Shown here: positions 57,217-64,000 of the stretch, one piece after another | How positions within the stretch are numbered: the stretch's first letter is position 1 | How the letters are laid out: each line of letters starts with the position of its first letter | Assembly: GCF_017743975.1 (NCBI RefSeq) | Contig: NZ_JAGHRC010000002.1 | Span: 310,001 to 374,000, forward strand | DNA length: 64,000 nucleotides | Source of the DNA: Ruegeria sp. R14_0 | Lineage (GTDB): Bacteria > Pseudomonadota > Alphaproteobacteria > Rhodobacterales > Rhodobacteraceae | Direction: 5' to 3' | Made by a program: the position numbers and the translations under genes | Notes under the pieces: model-generated | The model's database searches: none | What the model saw: the letters and a program-made list of their open reading frames with translations, nothing else | What the model was told of the DNA's origin: nothing

Positions 57217-58718
57217 GAATTCCGCGTCCTCAAGAAATCTTCAAGTATCGGTGCGGCTGCCTCCCACCGTACTCGCAAAAATGGGTTGCTCTTCAGCGTG
57301 TCCGGCAAAGCTTCGGATGACACTCCGTTTTCTATCAGAGTCGCTGCGAGGGAGTGGACCAACTCTTCGAGGTCGTTTTCTAATGTCTCATCAGCTGTTA
57401 CCGCTTCCGCGTTCCCGACAAGTTCCGCATGCAATGTTTCAATCGGTAGTCCAGAGCCGACAATGCGCAGGCAGCGCTCAAATCCCTCTCGCAGGTCTTC
57501 CGGCAACTGTTCCTCATAGGTCCGAAAGACCGGGTGTTCGAGGTTGGGACGAAAGAGGATTTGCCCATCCTTCTGTACCCGGTTCCAGATTGGAAAACGA
57601 GTTGCATCAACCAGCTTCTGGCCCCGGCTTCGATACGTGCGCTTGGACGTTCCGACAAACCGCTCGACTACCTTTTTAAGACGCTCGCGAACCACCGGTG
57701 GAAGTTGGGCAGATGCCTTCTTAACGTCGATTTTCCATTCCGCATCCATCGTATTCGGAATATCGACTGCGATCCGGCATAGTTTTGTGAGCTCGGTTTG
57801 ACGAGCAAGTCCAAGCCATCCTCCCGCTATAATGAGACGTTCTTCGCGATAGACATAGAGGCCCTGTGCCTTCAAATGCCCCTCTGGACCGCCGGTTTCT
57901 TCCCACTCTTCCCGGCTCATTCGTTTATGGTGCGGAAGAGTGTGGCACCTGATCAGGACGTCACCTTGGCGAAGGCGAAGAACCTCTTCCGGGTCCATCT
58001 GCGTTGCGGGATGAGAAGCCGCCATTGGATCAATGGGATTTAGCAGACGACCGTTCAGGTATAGTTGCAAGCGTGGCTTTGAACCCTCAAGAAAGCGATG
58101 AAATACGAGGCGTAGATGGTATTCTGCGCGGGACAATTCCGAATTCATATGTTCGGCCCGCTTGCCGCGGTCATGCATATAGCCACCGCTCAAACGATCA
58201 AGCTTCTCCCAAAGGACCACAGTACCGGTTTCCTGAAGGAGTTCGTGTCCCTTTATGAGTTCGGGATTGTCAATGAGTTCGAGGCTCCAATCGTTCCGTC
58301 TGGCAACGCGATCTAAGTCCCATCGCGCACACGAAGTCTTTCCTTCTTTTCGCGTCAGAACTGTCAGACTTCTGCATTGTGAGAAACTGGCACTCTTCAA
58401 ACCAAGCCCGAATCTCCCGAGGTCTCCGGTCTCACGTTCATCTGTCGGGTTCTTCGAACCGAGCCTCATGGCTTCTACGAGCTCGGTCTCCGTCATACCG
58501 GAGCCGTCGTCTGCCAAAGCTATCCAAGGTTCGTCCGAGACAGTGTCCGCAATTAGTTCTACCTTGCTAGCTTTTTTGGCGATGGCATTGTCGATGATGT
58601 CGGCGAGTGCAGTCTCAATGCTATAACCGAAATCCCGGTGCCCCTCGATTAATGACACCGCATAGGGCGTCGCATCCACTTCTCTCGTTTTAAGTTCGTT
58701 TGTTGCTTCCAAATTCAT
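57213..58718 (-). CDS. GHKL (MutL/MORC/Hsp90-type) ATPase
   Basis: 501 residues. Bergerat-fold motifs are clear: DIIDNAI (N box), ADDGSGM and GRFGLGLKSASF. A second domain of GHKL/S5 type follows. GHKL ATPases of this MORC-like kind are known from comparative genomics in restriction-type operons with Z1 proteins. ATG at 58,718 is taken; a TTG four codons upstream is possible. First gene of the four-gene operon. Confidence 0.92.
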   Translation of the reverse strand: MNLEATNELKTREVDATPYAVSLIEGHRDFGYSIETALADIIDNAIAKKASKVELIADTVSDEPWIALADDGSGMTETELVEAMRLGSKNPTDERETGDLGRFGLGLKSASFSQCRSLTVLTRKEGKTSCARWDLDRVARRNDWSLELIDNPELIKGHELLQETGTVVLWEKLDRLSGGYMHDRGKRAEHMNSELSRAEYHLRLVFHRFLEGSKPRLQLYLNGRLLNPIDPMAASHPATQMDPEEVLRLRQGDVLIRCHTLPHHKRMSREEWEETGGPEGHLKAQGLYVYREERLIIAGGWLGLARQTELTKLCRIAVDIPNTMDAEWKIDVKKASAQLPPVVRERLKKVVERFVGTSKRTYRSRGQKLVDATRFPIWNRVQKDGQILFRPNLEHPVFRTYEEQLPEDLREGFERCLRIVGSGLPIETLHAELVGNAEAVTADETLENDLEELVHSLAATLIENGVSSEALPDTLKSNPFLRVRWEAAAPILEDFLRTRNS

Positions 58719-58729
58719 TAGACTTTTCA

Positions 58730-59002
58730 ATGCACAAAATATTTGATTTGCAAGGTGTTGTTCGTCGACATCCAGATTCAGTGAATGTTGTTGGTGGGTT
58801 GTCCAGGTCTCTCATCCCGCATTACTTCGCCGAATACTTGTCCGTTGCCTCCGACCATGGGGAACTCCAACCAAAACTTTTTCGATGTTCAGATAAGTTC
58901 TATGAACTGCATCGACATTTTAGAATCGGACAAAGACTTTCGAATTTAAGCCAAATCAATGTTGTAGTATTTTTGTCACTGGCCGCGACCTATGGGCAAT
59001 AG
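58730..59002 (+). CDS. Small orphan protein divergent from the defence operon (tentative)
   Basis: 90 residues starting MHKIFDLQGVVRRHP, divergent from the GHKL gene by 11 bp. Composition is natural for a soluble protein, but there is no clear ribosome-binding site and no recognised family. It could encode a regulator of the operon or be a chance frame. Confidence 0.35.
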   Translation: MHKIFDLQGVVRRHPDSVNVVGGLSRSLIPHYFAEYLSVASDHGELQPKLFRCSDKFYELHRHFRIGQRLSNLSQINVVVFLSLAATYGQ

Positions 59003-59427
59003 TTTCGAAATGGCCGCACTTTTGCTTCTGGCACGGTACCGAAATTAGCAGTTCTCATTTTGGCGGGTTTTTAGGCGGGTATCTGCTCAATATAACAAAA
59101 TTATTTAATAAAAACAGATGTAAATGGCGGAGACGAAGGGATTCGAACCCTCGAGACGGTTTCCCGCCTACTCCCTTAGCAGGGAGTGAAAGGCTCCACT
59201 TTTTCCTATTAAAAACAGATACTTAAAATTCAATAGCTTCGGCGCTGTGTCAGTTTTGTGCCAGATTTGCACGGTAAATTTTGCACCTCCATAGTTTAAC
59301 GTGCGCGTAAAACTCCAAACCTGACAGTATGCCCAGACCCTCTAGTGACAATTCGTTGTGTTCTTGCGTGCACGGAAAAAATGGATCTGCCCTAGCAAAA
59401 ACACAAAAACACTCCCTGCGTTTTTGC
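59003..59427. other. AT-rich junction between the two island units
   Basis: Contains the TTTTAGGCGGGTA repeat (59,069-59,081), AAAAACAGAT elements on both sides of the partial tRNA copy (near 59,111 and 59,211), the 60-bp tRNA copy itself, and beyond it a GGAG/CTCC stem with a T-run. No gene is seen. Confidence 0.6.
59125..59184. repeat. 60-bp copy of the 3' part of tRNA-Ser(GCT), internal att site
   Basis: Identical to 61,015-61,074, the 3' 60 nt of the tRNA gene with CCA; beyond it the match ends abruptly (AGGG then AGTG instead of GAGC). The 5' part of the tRNA is absent, so it is not a tRNA gene. It is the right boundary of island unit 1 and left boundary of unit 2. Confidence 0.92.
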
Positions 59428-60765
59428 TTAGCCGCGGCCCTCTCGCATGCGTGTTAGTTCCTGGTCGACAAGTTGCGGGCTGAGCTCGAAAAAGCCGAAA
59501 ACTTCATAAAACGGGGAAAGAAGCTGATGAATTATTTCGACCATATTGTCTCTCAGTTGCTCAACAGACGCGACTGTCTCCAGAACAACTTCTGGCGTTC
59601 GGCTTGTACGATAATCCATCATCAGCCTGCGGTTTGAGATGCTTGTTAGTGTCCGATCAAGCAGACCCGTAAACCGAACGCGAATGGCGATTGACGAAGC
59701 GCCCTCAAATTTGTCAGCAAATCTAGAAGCGAAGTAAACCGCTTCGCCAACCCTCCAAACAGGAAGCGCCACATCTGTTGCCCGCCCAGGAGGAACACGG
59801 TCTCCCAAACCATCCTCAGTGTAACCTCTGATTGTATAGAGCATTCCATCTTGGCTTGCGCGCCAGAAATCGCAGTGACCAGGCTCGGGGCTGACGTCTC
59901 GACCAGCAACAGGATTTCCAAGCCATGCCTCAATCTTCCCATCGTGCGGATATGGATGCCACTCGCGCCTAGGCATCGAAAGAAACGGTCCCCAACCGGT
60001 CATTTGAACACGGCGCGCGTTGCTTAACCGATCTTGAATCGTGGTCAGATTTGGAGCTGGTTCGCTACCCGACATCGCAAATCCCATCTCGTAGAAACCA
60101 TGAGGAAAACGGGCCGGCTCTTCGGGGGGCATGTCTCCTGTCAAGCTCAGCCAACGTTGATGAGCATCATTCGAAAATTCTGCCAACTGCGCCATTACAT
60201 CAGGTGTGTCGGCGGGCGGGTCAACCCGCCCAGAAACTATGTTTCGTATTGCATCCAGCATGTCCTCGCGGCCTGCTCTAACACACCTATCAATTAGAAT
60301 TCTCCAATCTTCACTAGTCTGCGGTTCTTGGCTCCTTGGACCGGGCTTTCTGATGTAACAACGATGCAGGTTTATTACCCCCTGGGATTCCCGTTTGCTC
60401 ATTACAGGTTGAGTGAATCCCCCTGGCACACAAACAACTGGATGCACTGTTCCAGTCAGACCACAGTCGAGAAAGTGCACCTCGCAATGAAATGCGGGGT
60501 CGGAATACCTTTGGATCGCATTGTTGACCATATCTTGGGTCAAATCTGGCATGTCATCAGGTTTCTGAACTGAAACCAGGTTCTCACCTTGTTCGTCAAA
60601 TCCAATGATGATGAACCCGCCGCCATGATTCGCCATCGCAATAGCTGCTTTCGCCAAAGTCGCACGACCTTGGTTTTCAGACAGAGAAAGCCAAGTCTTG
60701 TACTCAGCGCCTAAGTCTTCGCGTGGGTTGTCGACGAGAGGTTGCAAATCTGCAGGGGTATTCAC
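59428..60765 (-). CDS. Schlafen/AlbA_2-domain putative nucleic-acid-binding or nuclease protein
   Basis: 445 residues. N-terminal AlbA_2 domain: EYKTWLSLSENQ, AKAAIAMANHGGGFIIIGFD (about 20-60). The rest (about 150-445) is unrecognised. AlbA_2/Schlafen-like proteins include tRNA/rRNA-targeting nucleases and are common in defence islands. Lone cargo of unit 2, so its activity is likely self-contained (inference). Confidence 0.78.
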   Translation of the reverse strand: MNTPADLQPLVDNPREDLGAEYKTWLSLSENQGRATLAKAAIAMANHGGGFIIIGFDEQGENLVSVQKPDDMPDLTQDMVNNAIQRYSDPAFHCEVHFLDCGLTGTVHPVVCVPGGFTQPVMSKRESQGVINLHRCYIRKPGPRSQEPQTSEDWRILIDRCVRAGREDMLDAIRNIVSGRVDPPADTPDVMAQLAEFSNDAHQRWLSLTGDMPPEEPARFPHGFYEMGFAMSGSEPAPNLTTIQDRLSNARRVQMTGWGPFLSMPRREWHPYPHDGKIEAWLGNPVAGRDVSPEPGHCDFWRASQDGMLYTIRGYTEDGLGDRVPPGRATDVALPVWRVGEAVYFASRFADKFEGASSIAIRVRFTGLLDRTLTSISNRRLMMDYRTSRTPEVVLETVASVEQLRDNMVEIIHQLLSPFYEVFGFFELSPQLVDQELTRMREGRG

Positions 60766-61014
60766 GGCAATTCTCCAAAAACACTAGCGCATGGTCAATG
60801 CAATGCCGCACTGCAGAATTCTGTAAATCTCTGTAGTCAGTTTCGTCCAATTGCGTCGATTTTGTGCCAAAGTTACTGATGGGGTTTTTCAATATATTGA
60901 TTATATTGCAAATTTTTTTCAGCGTTTCCAGATCGACTTTCGCCAAAATAGGCGTTTTGTAAATTTTTCCGCAATGCAGCGTAAATTTATTTGCAATAAA
61001 TAACAATGAGTTAG
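60766..61014. other. AT-rich region between AlbA_2 gene and tRNA-Ser
   Basis: 249 bp, very AT-rich, no gene. Contains GTAAATTT/TTGCA-type elements similar to those near 59,270, which might be integrase arm sites; probably also holds the promoter of the AlbA_2 gene. Confidence 0.4.
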
Positions 61015-61104
61015 TGGCGGAGACGAAGGGATTCGAACCCTCGAGACGGTTTCCCGCCTACTCCCTTAGCAGGGGAGCGCCTTCGACCACTCGGCCACGT
61101 CTCC
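61015..61104 (-). tRNA. tRNA-Ser(GCT)
   Basis: Starts GGAGACGTGGCCGAGTGG, anticodon loop CTGCTAA giving anticodon GCT, long variable arm as in class II tRNAs, T-loop GGTTCGAATCC, and encoded CCA at the 3' end. 90 nt. Attachment target of the island. Confidence 0.96.
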
Positions 61105-61270
61105 GCTGGCCGGTATATCCCTGCCTGTCGACCAGATACAAGGCGATTTTGATCATTGGAGTTATTTTTCTGAAACACGCCGCGCCACTGATCTTGTGGA
61201 CACGAAACCAAAGTAAATAGGCGGCTCACCTTGCAGCTACCCAGATCAGCAATCGAAGGCAGCCGTTCTG

Positions 61271-62338
61271 TCAGCCCGGCACATCACCGGCGAGTGTAGC
61301 GCGGATCAGGAACTCGGCAGCCGGGTCTAGTGCGTCACTGGCCATTAATCCCTCGAAGGCGGGCGTCAACACATCCGTGCCCCAAGGTTTGACGGCCAGG
61401 GCAATCCAGATCGCAAGGGTGTTGTCTGCTTCCAGCTGGCGCTTATAGACGTTCAGGATCTCAGGCTGCAATTCTGGGTGGGCCGTACCTCCATCAGCAA
61501 GGCTGCGGATCAAGAGCCGCCTTTCGTCGGGCGAACGGTCCGGGCGTGCCAATGCACTTTCGATGCGAGAAACAGCCACCGTACGATCGACTTCGATCCC
61601 TGCGAGTGCCCAGTCATAAAGGTTGAGGGTGCCGCTACGCAGGGCGTCCTGATACCGAAGCCGCACCCGATCTTTGGCCTGAGGGTCGGACTGAAGCCCA
61701 AGCAACCGGATGAAAGCCGGCGCATAGGCAAGGCGATTGGGATTTCGCATCTCTTGCAACAGCTGCGCCGGTGGCACAACATCTGTTAAATGGGCAACGA
61801 AGTGATAGGGCGCGCGATGGAGTTCGATCAACGCCGCATTGCGCAACAGGCGGTCCTCGTGCGTCAGATATGGACTGAAAAATGCAACACGTGCCTTTTT
61901 GTCAGACCAGTCTTTACCCATCACTCGCAAGGCATCCAGAAATTGTGCGCGTTGCGACGTCATCAGGAATGCCTTGGTCCAGCTGCTGGACCCGCCGCGA
62001 CCGGCCTTGTCGCGATACCCGGACCCGTAAATCATCAAAACCGCCCGGTTCGGATCGGCGCGAAAAGCTGAACGGGTCACGCTATCAACCAGAAACGGAA
62101 TCTTGGGCAACGCCTCGATTTGCTCTGATGTGCCTTTCAGGGTTGAGACGGGGACAAAACGGAACGGATTTTCGGGCGACGGCGCGGCCAACACTAGGAC
62201 GCGGGCGGAAAGGATACGGTCGGCCAGCGAATACTCTGGTAGTTCAACGCACACACCGCAGGCAAAGGCCGCGCGCGGAACCGACGCGAACGCAAGGCAA
62301 AGTGCAAGGACCGCAATCATGTGCAGTATCTGCCGCAT
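61271..62338 (-). CDS. Exported protein of unknown function, HEAT-like
   Basis: 355 residues. A signal peptide (MRQILHMIAVLALCLAFASVPRAAFA) precedes a mature protein beginning CGVCVELPEYSLADRIL. The rest is helical with repeat-like character (LRNAALIELHR, PAFIRLLGLQSDP). Unrecognised family. ATG at 62,338 fits the signal peptide better than an upstream start. Confidence 0.7.
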   Translation of the reverse strand: MRQILHMIAVLALCLAFASVPRAAFACGVCVELPEYSLADRILSARVLVLAAPSPENPFRFVPVSTLKGTSEQIEALPKIPFLVDSVTRSAFRADPNRAVLMIYGSGYRDKAGRGGSSSWTKAFLMTSQRAQFLDALRVMGKDWSDKKARVAFFSPYLTHEDRLLRNAALIELHRAPYHFVAHLTDVVPPAQLLQEMRNPNRLAYAPAFIRLLGLQSDPQAKDRVRLRYQDALRSGTLNLYDWALAGIEVDRTVAVSRIESALARPDRSPDERRLLIRSLADGGTAHPELQPEILNVYKRQLEADNTLAIWIALAVKPWGTDVLTPAFEGLMASDALDPAAEFLIRATLAGDVPG

Positions 62339-62457
62339 AAGTGATGCTCCGTTCCCCAACAGCCCAGCCAAAGCGGGGCTGCTTTCGGATTTTGCACCTA
62401 GACTACCCTAAGAATCGGTTTTCACCGAATGGATTGCGGCTTTGTGCACCTTAACCC

Positions 62458-62775
62458 TTACATCAGATCGTTTTCCACATCCTCTGCCGAAATTCCCAGA
62501 GCATCCAAACCGTTCTCAAGGTGGTCCGACAGGTGCGGTGTACCGATCAGGTAATCGGCGCAAGGAGTCGAAGCCTCGGACTTGGCGGTTGAAATGGCCT
62601 CGGCCAGATCTTCTGCGAAAAAGCTCTCGCGACCCACCCACATCACAGCCACTAGTTCGGCCTGTTCATCTTCGCTCATCCGGTCGATGAAGGCGCGCAA
62701 CTCGCCCTCGGCACGATCCAGCTCGCGCCCCATCATGGCGACCTGAGCAATCTTTCTTGCCGAAATTTCCATCAT
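62458..62775 (-). CDS. DUF3775 family protein
   Basis: 105 residues, acidic and helical: ISARKIAQVAMMGRELDRAEGELRAFIDRMSEDEQAELVAVMWVGRE. Matches small alphaproteobacterial DUF3775 proteins. ATG at 62,775 (MMEISARK) has AGGAG 7 nt upstream; the longer frame is not used. Confidence 0.8.
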   Translation of the reverse strand: MMEISARKIAQVAMMGRELDRAEGELRAFIDRMSEDEQAELVAVMWVGRESFFAEDLAEAISTAKSEASTPCADYLIGTPHLSDHLENGLDALGISAEDVENDLM

Positions 62776-62861
62776 GACCCAACTCCTTGTGTTCGCGGTT
62801 TCACGCGCGAGCCAAGCATGTGGACGGGACCGCGTCTTTGATCTTGGACAAAAAACCAAGC

Positions 62862-63635
62862 TTATGGCTCGCGACTGCGCGAGATCGGATGCTCGGGCAC
62901 TGGCGACGTGCGGAACGGAACGAAACGCGCCTTCTTGATCTTGAGTTTCAGCGCTTGCCACACAATCAGAAAGAACGTCCGACGCGCCCCGAAAGGTCGG
63001 CGCAGCAACGACCATGCGATGCTGCGATTGCTCAATGGCGCGCGGGGGCCGGTCAATGTGGCGATCAAACCGCCATTGGCGCGCCCGTAGTCGATCCAGA
63101 CGCCAACACGTTCCGGCCTGTAGTCGAAGCGAAACGTATAGTTGCCTTCAATCTTCTGGAAGGGCGAGACATGCATCAGTTTGTCCGCAACGATGCGGTC
63201 CGATGGCTGAATCGTCGCAAAACCGGGATTGTGGCACAAATAGCTATGGCGCGTACCATAGGTGTTCGTCACCTCGGCCACGACCGCATACAGTTGCCCG
63301 GTCGCGTTGAAGCAGAACCAAAAGCTGACCGGATTGAAGACATGCCCCAACACGCGCGGCTGCGTCAGAAGCTCAAGCCTGGCGGGTTGATCCACGCCCA
63401 TCTCGTCAAAACGCGCGCGCAGCCATGTTGCCCCTTGACCGTGCCCCGGCTCGCCTCCGTGATCTTTCTCGCGCCAGCTCATCGCGTTGGGGCGATTGAC
63501 CGAAAACAAAAACGGAGTGTCTGGCAGGTGTTCCGGGTCCAGCAGGATATAGTCGATCGAATAGCGGAATGCGTTTTCGATCGCGCCTTTACGCCCGTGA
63601 AAAGTATGGCCTGAAATGTGGTCGATCTGGGTCAT
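62862..63635 (-). CDS. DUF1365 family protein
   Basis: 257 residues. Typical strings are HTFHGRKGAIENAFRYSIDY near the start, RVLGHVFNPVSFWFCFN and TNTYGTRHSYLCH. In Rhodobacter-type genomes DUF1365 genes belong to RpoE-controlled clusters for fatty-acid modification. Here it is divergent from rpoE, which agrees. ATG at 63,635 is preferred; one 8 codons upstream is possible. Confidence 0.88.
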   Translation of the reverse strand: MTQIDHISGHTFHGRKGAIENAFRYSIDYILLDPEHLPDTPFLFSVNRPNAMSWREKDHGGEPGHGQGATWLRARFDEMGVDQPARLELLTQPRVLGHVFNPVSFWFCFNATGQLYAVVAEVTNTYGTRHSYLCHNPGFATIQPSDRIVADKLMHVSPFQKIEGNYTFRFDYRPERVGVWIDYGRANGGLIATLTGPRAPLSNRSIAWSLLRRPFGARRTFFLIVWQALKLKIKKARFVPFRTSPVPEHPISRSREP

Positions 63636-63750
63636 CTCGGGCTGATTTCCACTTTGCATGTAAACCGTTCAAACGGCATTGTTTTTTGCAGGATGTTCAT
63701 ACTTGGTATACGAAAACCGGTCCGAAATGGATTAAATTATTCGCTTAGTG

Positions 63751-63780
63751 TGATCCAGCTTGGGGCGCGCTGCGTAATGT
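63751..63780 (+). promoter_or_regulatory. RpoE-type (sigma-E) promoter of rpoE
   Basis: TGATCC (63,751-63,756), an 18-bp spacer, then TAATGT (63,775-63,780). TGATCC is the signature -35 of Rhodobacter RpoE promoters, whose -10 is TAAGA-like. Expected transcription start is near 63,787, about 97 nt before the chosen rpoE start, giving autoregulation. Confidence 0.7.
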
Positions 63781-63883
63781 GGTTATGTTTACCGAGATCG
63801 ATACCGCGACCTTGGATGAACCGGTGGCCAACAGGCCTGCACAAAAACCTTGGCGCGCAAAGAAACGCATCAGGGGTAAACCG

Positions 63884-64000
63884 GTGAACGGAGCGGGAGA
63901 CAGTTGTGACGCAAGGGCTGAGTGGGTTGACCACGTCAGGCGTATAAGGGACGCGCAGGATCAGGCTGCATTTGCTGAACTGTTTCAGCATTTCGCGCCA
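63884..64000 (+). CDS. rpoE: ECF sigma factor RpoE, singlet-oxygen type (3' end missing)
   Basis: 39 residues visible; the text WVDHVRRIRDAQDQAAFAEL and following FQHFAP matches the opening of Rhodobacter RpoE, partner of the anti-sigma ChrR. GTG at 63,884 is chosen because AGGGG lies 7 nt upstream and the promoter start site would fall after the earlier ATG at 63,785. The earlier start would add 33 non-matching residues. Confidence 0.8.
   Translation, partial: MNGAGDSCDARAEWVDHVRRIRDAQDQAAFAELFQHFAP

Larger units (their letters stand above)
43044..59124. mobile_element. Integrative genomic island, unit 1 (integrase, RT and defence cargo)
   Basis: Runs from the left att site to the 60-bp partial tRNA copy at 59,125. 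Contents: P4-type integrase, AlpA regulator, orphan gene chain, reverse transcriptase, Dcm/Vsr and the GHKL-Z1-PD(D/E)XK-AIPR operon. Base composition is more AT-rich than the flanks. No relaxase, conjugation, capsid or replication gene is recognised, so movement would need help or only excision/integration. Near both ends the 13-mer TTTTAGGCGGGTA occurs in the same orientation (43,186-43,198 and 59,069-59,081). Confidence 0.8.
59125..61014. mobile_element. Island unit 2, integrase-less, AlbA_2 cargo
   Basis: About 1.9 kb flanked by the 60-bp partial tRNA copy and the intact tRNA-Ser gene, in direct orientation. It carries one gene. With no integrase of its own it could have moved with the unit 1 integrase acting on the shared att core, or be the remnant of a larger element. 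Confidence 0.65.

Noticed and set aside
59125..59184. Second tRNA-Ser gene
   Set aside because: Only the 3' 60 nt are present; the acceptor 5' strand and D arm are missing.
43044..61014. Prophage or conjugative element
   Set aside because: No capsid, tail, terminase large subunit, relaxase or type IV secretion genes were found.
1..64000. CRISPR arrays
   Set aside because: No series of regularly spaced repeats was seen anywhere in the window.

Overview
The window looks like a chromosomal segment of a marine Rhodobacterales bacterium of the Roseobacter group (Ruegeria-like). The signs are high-GC core genes with ATGA-coupled operons, a DddQ-type DMSP lyase operon, a TAXI/TRAP-type binding protein, and an RpoE sigma gene behind a TGATCC promoter. 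The genus is inferred from gene families, not from an alignment.

Region 1 (1-42,594) is mostly housekeeping. It holds a partial MscS channel, GST, GMC oxidoreductase, YtoQ, pheT and pheS (separated by three genes), a lamin-tail/Hint protein, and an operon rsmE > GNAT > membrane protein > gshA divergent from ubiA. Next come an OmpA-family envelope protein with a small coiled-coil partner, pgsA-moaD-moaE, uvrC, a pteridine-reductase-like SDR, a coupled S49 peptidase / zinc-ribbon / Ca-Na antiporter unit, an ABC-2 exporter, a TAXI protein, a class III CoA transferase, divergent hemE/hemC and a class III aminotransferase. From 35,406 to 40,828 lies a DMSP-related operon: alcohol dehydrogenase > dddQ > enolase-superfamily protein > cupin > second enolase-superfamily protein. 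All four junctions overlap by 4 bp. A decayed FAD-oxidoreductase gene precedes it and an RpiR-type regulator is divergent. A membrane-bound adenylate/guanylate cyclase closes the region.

Region 2 (43,044-61,014) is accessory DNA of visibly lower G+C, inserted at the 3' end of tRNA-Ser(GCT). A P4-type integrase lies beside the left att site (15 bp shared with the tRNA 3' end). A 60-bp copy of the tRNA 3' part at 59,125 and the intact tRNA at 61,015 divide the island into two tandem units. Unit 1 carries the integrase, an AlpA-like regulator, a chain of overlapping orphan genes ending in an HTH protein and an unusual reverse transcriptase, then a defence block: Dcm-type C5 methyltransferase with divergent Vsr, and a convergent operon GHKL ATPase > Z1 helicase-like protein > PD-(D/E)XK protein > AIPR. 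Unit 2 carries only a Schlafen/AlbA_2-domain protein. No transfer, capsid or replication genes were recognised.

Region 3 (61,015-64,000) returns to the core chromosome: tRNA-Ser, an exported protein of unknown function, a DUF3775 protein, a DUF1365 protein, and the start of an RpoE (singlet-oxygen-type ECF sigma) gene preceded by a likely autoregulated promoter.
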